A stretch of DNA of 5,881 nt, from the NCBI GenBank assembly GCA_024640925.1, contig JAHEEB010000315.1:1-5881 (forward strand), read 5' to 3'. The position numbers were made by a program, and so were the translations under genes. The stretch comes from Bacteroidota bacterium (GTDB lineage Bacteria; Bacteroidota; Bacteroidia; Bacteroidales; UBA10428). Below the pieces are notes generated by a model. The model saw only the letters and a program-made list of their open reading frames with translations. It made no database searches and was not told the origin of the DNA. Positions 5,666 through 5,881 of this stretch are shown one piece after another (within the stretch, counting starts at the first letter, position 1; each line of letters begins with the position of its first letter).

Positions 5666-5881
5666 ATGAAAAAAGCTCTACTAATTCTCAGTTTTGTTAT
5701 CTCTTTGCTGGTACAAAATTATGGCCAGGCAACTATCTGTTGTGATCAAACTGTTTATGCCGGTACTGGCTTCTGGGAAATTTCATTGTCAGAGAATAGT
5801 TCAAGTGTTAGATGGTATTATAGTATTGACGGAAGTCCGTGGGAGGAAGATTTAGATTTCCAGGATCTATCATATATTTAT
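5666..5881 (+). CDS. Exported protein, N-terminal part, function unknown (runs off window)
   Basis: The first 72 codons are present and the frame is open to the right edge. MKK followed by a hydrophobic core (ALLILSFVISLLV, residues 4-16) and QNYGQA is a clear Sec signal peptide, with cleavage likely after Ala22. No lipobox is placed for a lipoprotein: the Cys25-Cys26 pair follows TI instead. The mature start (CCDQTVYAGTGFWEISLSEN, then SVRWYYSIDGSPWEED) is rich in alternating beta-strand residues and resembles Ig-like repeats of secreted Bacteroidota proteins, some of which are T9SS substrates. The C-terminal sorting domain that would show this is not in the window. The gene is divergent from the T6SS operon and 849 bp from it, so a link to T6SS is not supported. 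The ATG follows an A/T-rich leader and no clear -7/-33 pair was found close upstream. Confidence 0.8.
   Translation, partial: MKKALLILSFVISLLVQNYGQATICCDQTVYAGTGFWEISLSENSSSVRWYYSIDGSPWEEDLDFQDLSYIY

Overview
The window looks like Bacteroidota DNA. It is AT-rich, starts are preceded by A/T-rich tracts with little or no Shine-Dalgarno sequence, and the one convincing promoter has the Bacteroidota form (TAnnTTTG). The genes belong to the Bacteroidota-only subtype of the type VI secretion system (T6SSiii). Nothing in the sequence fixes the genus.

Positions 1-4816 are a tight minus-strand operon, transcribed from right to left: tssE (gp25-like baseplate wedge), tssF (baseplate wedge), a single-pass membrane protein with two PKD domains (best candidate TssP), tssK (baseplate adaptor) and tssO (inner-membrane/periplasmic protein, cut by the left window edge). 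Gaps between genes are 14, 4, 9 and 45 bp. A probable promoter lies just upstream of tssE at about 4854-4884. The operon therefore joins cytoplasmic baseplate parts (TssE, TssF, TssK) with parts of the envelope complex (TssP, TssO) that in T6SSiii replaces the TssJLM complex of proteobacterial systems. TssG, which often follows TssF, is not between tssF and tssK. No sheath, Hcp, VgrG, ClpV, TssN, TssQ or TssR gene is visible, so those must lie outside the window.

Positions 4817-5665 are about 850 bp of very AT-rich DNA without a convincing gene. The stretch contains several inverted repeats, the best being a 39-bp two-part palindrome at 5120-5158, plus a T10 run.

From 5666 to the right edge a plus-strand gene begins, divergent from the T6SS operon. 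It encodes an exported protein with a clear signal peptide and then a beta-rich, possibly Ig-like segment. It is cut after 72 codons and cannot be assigned a function.

The window is best described as one part of a known kind of system, the T6SSiii machine. The less ordinary points are the gene order, the altered EPR motif of TssE, the tailed TssK and the structured intergenic region.
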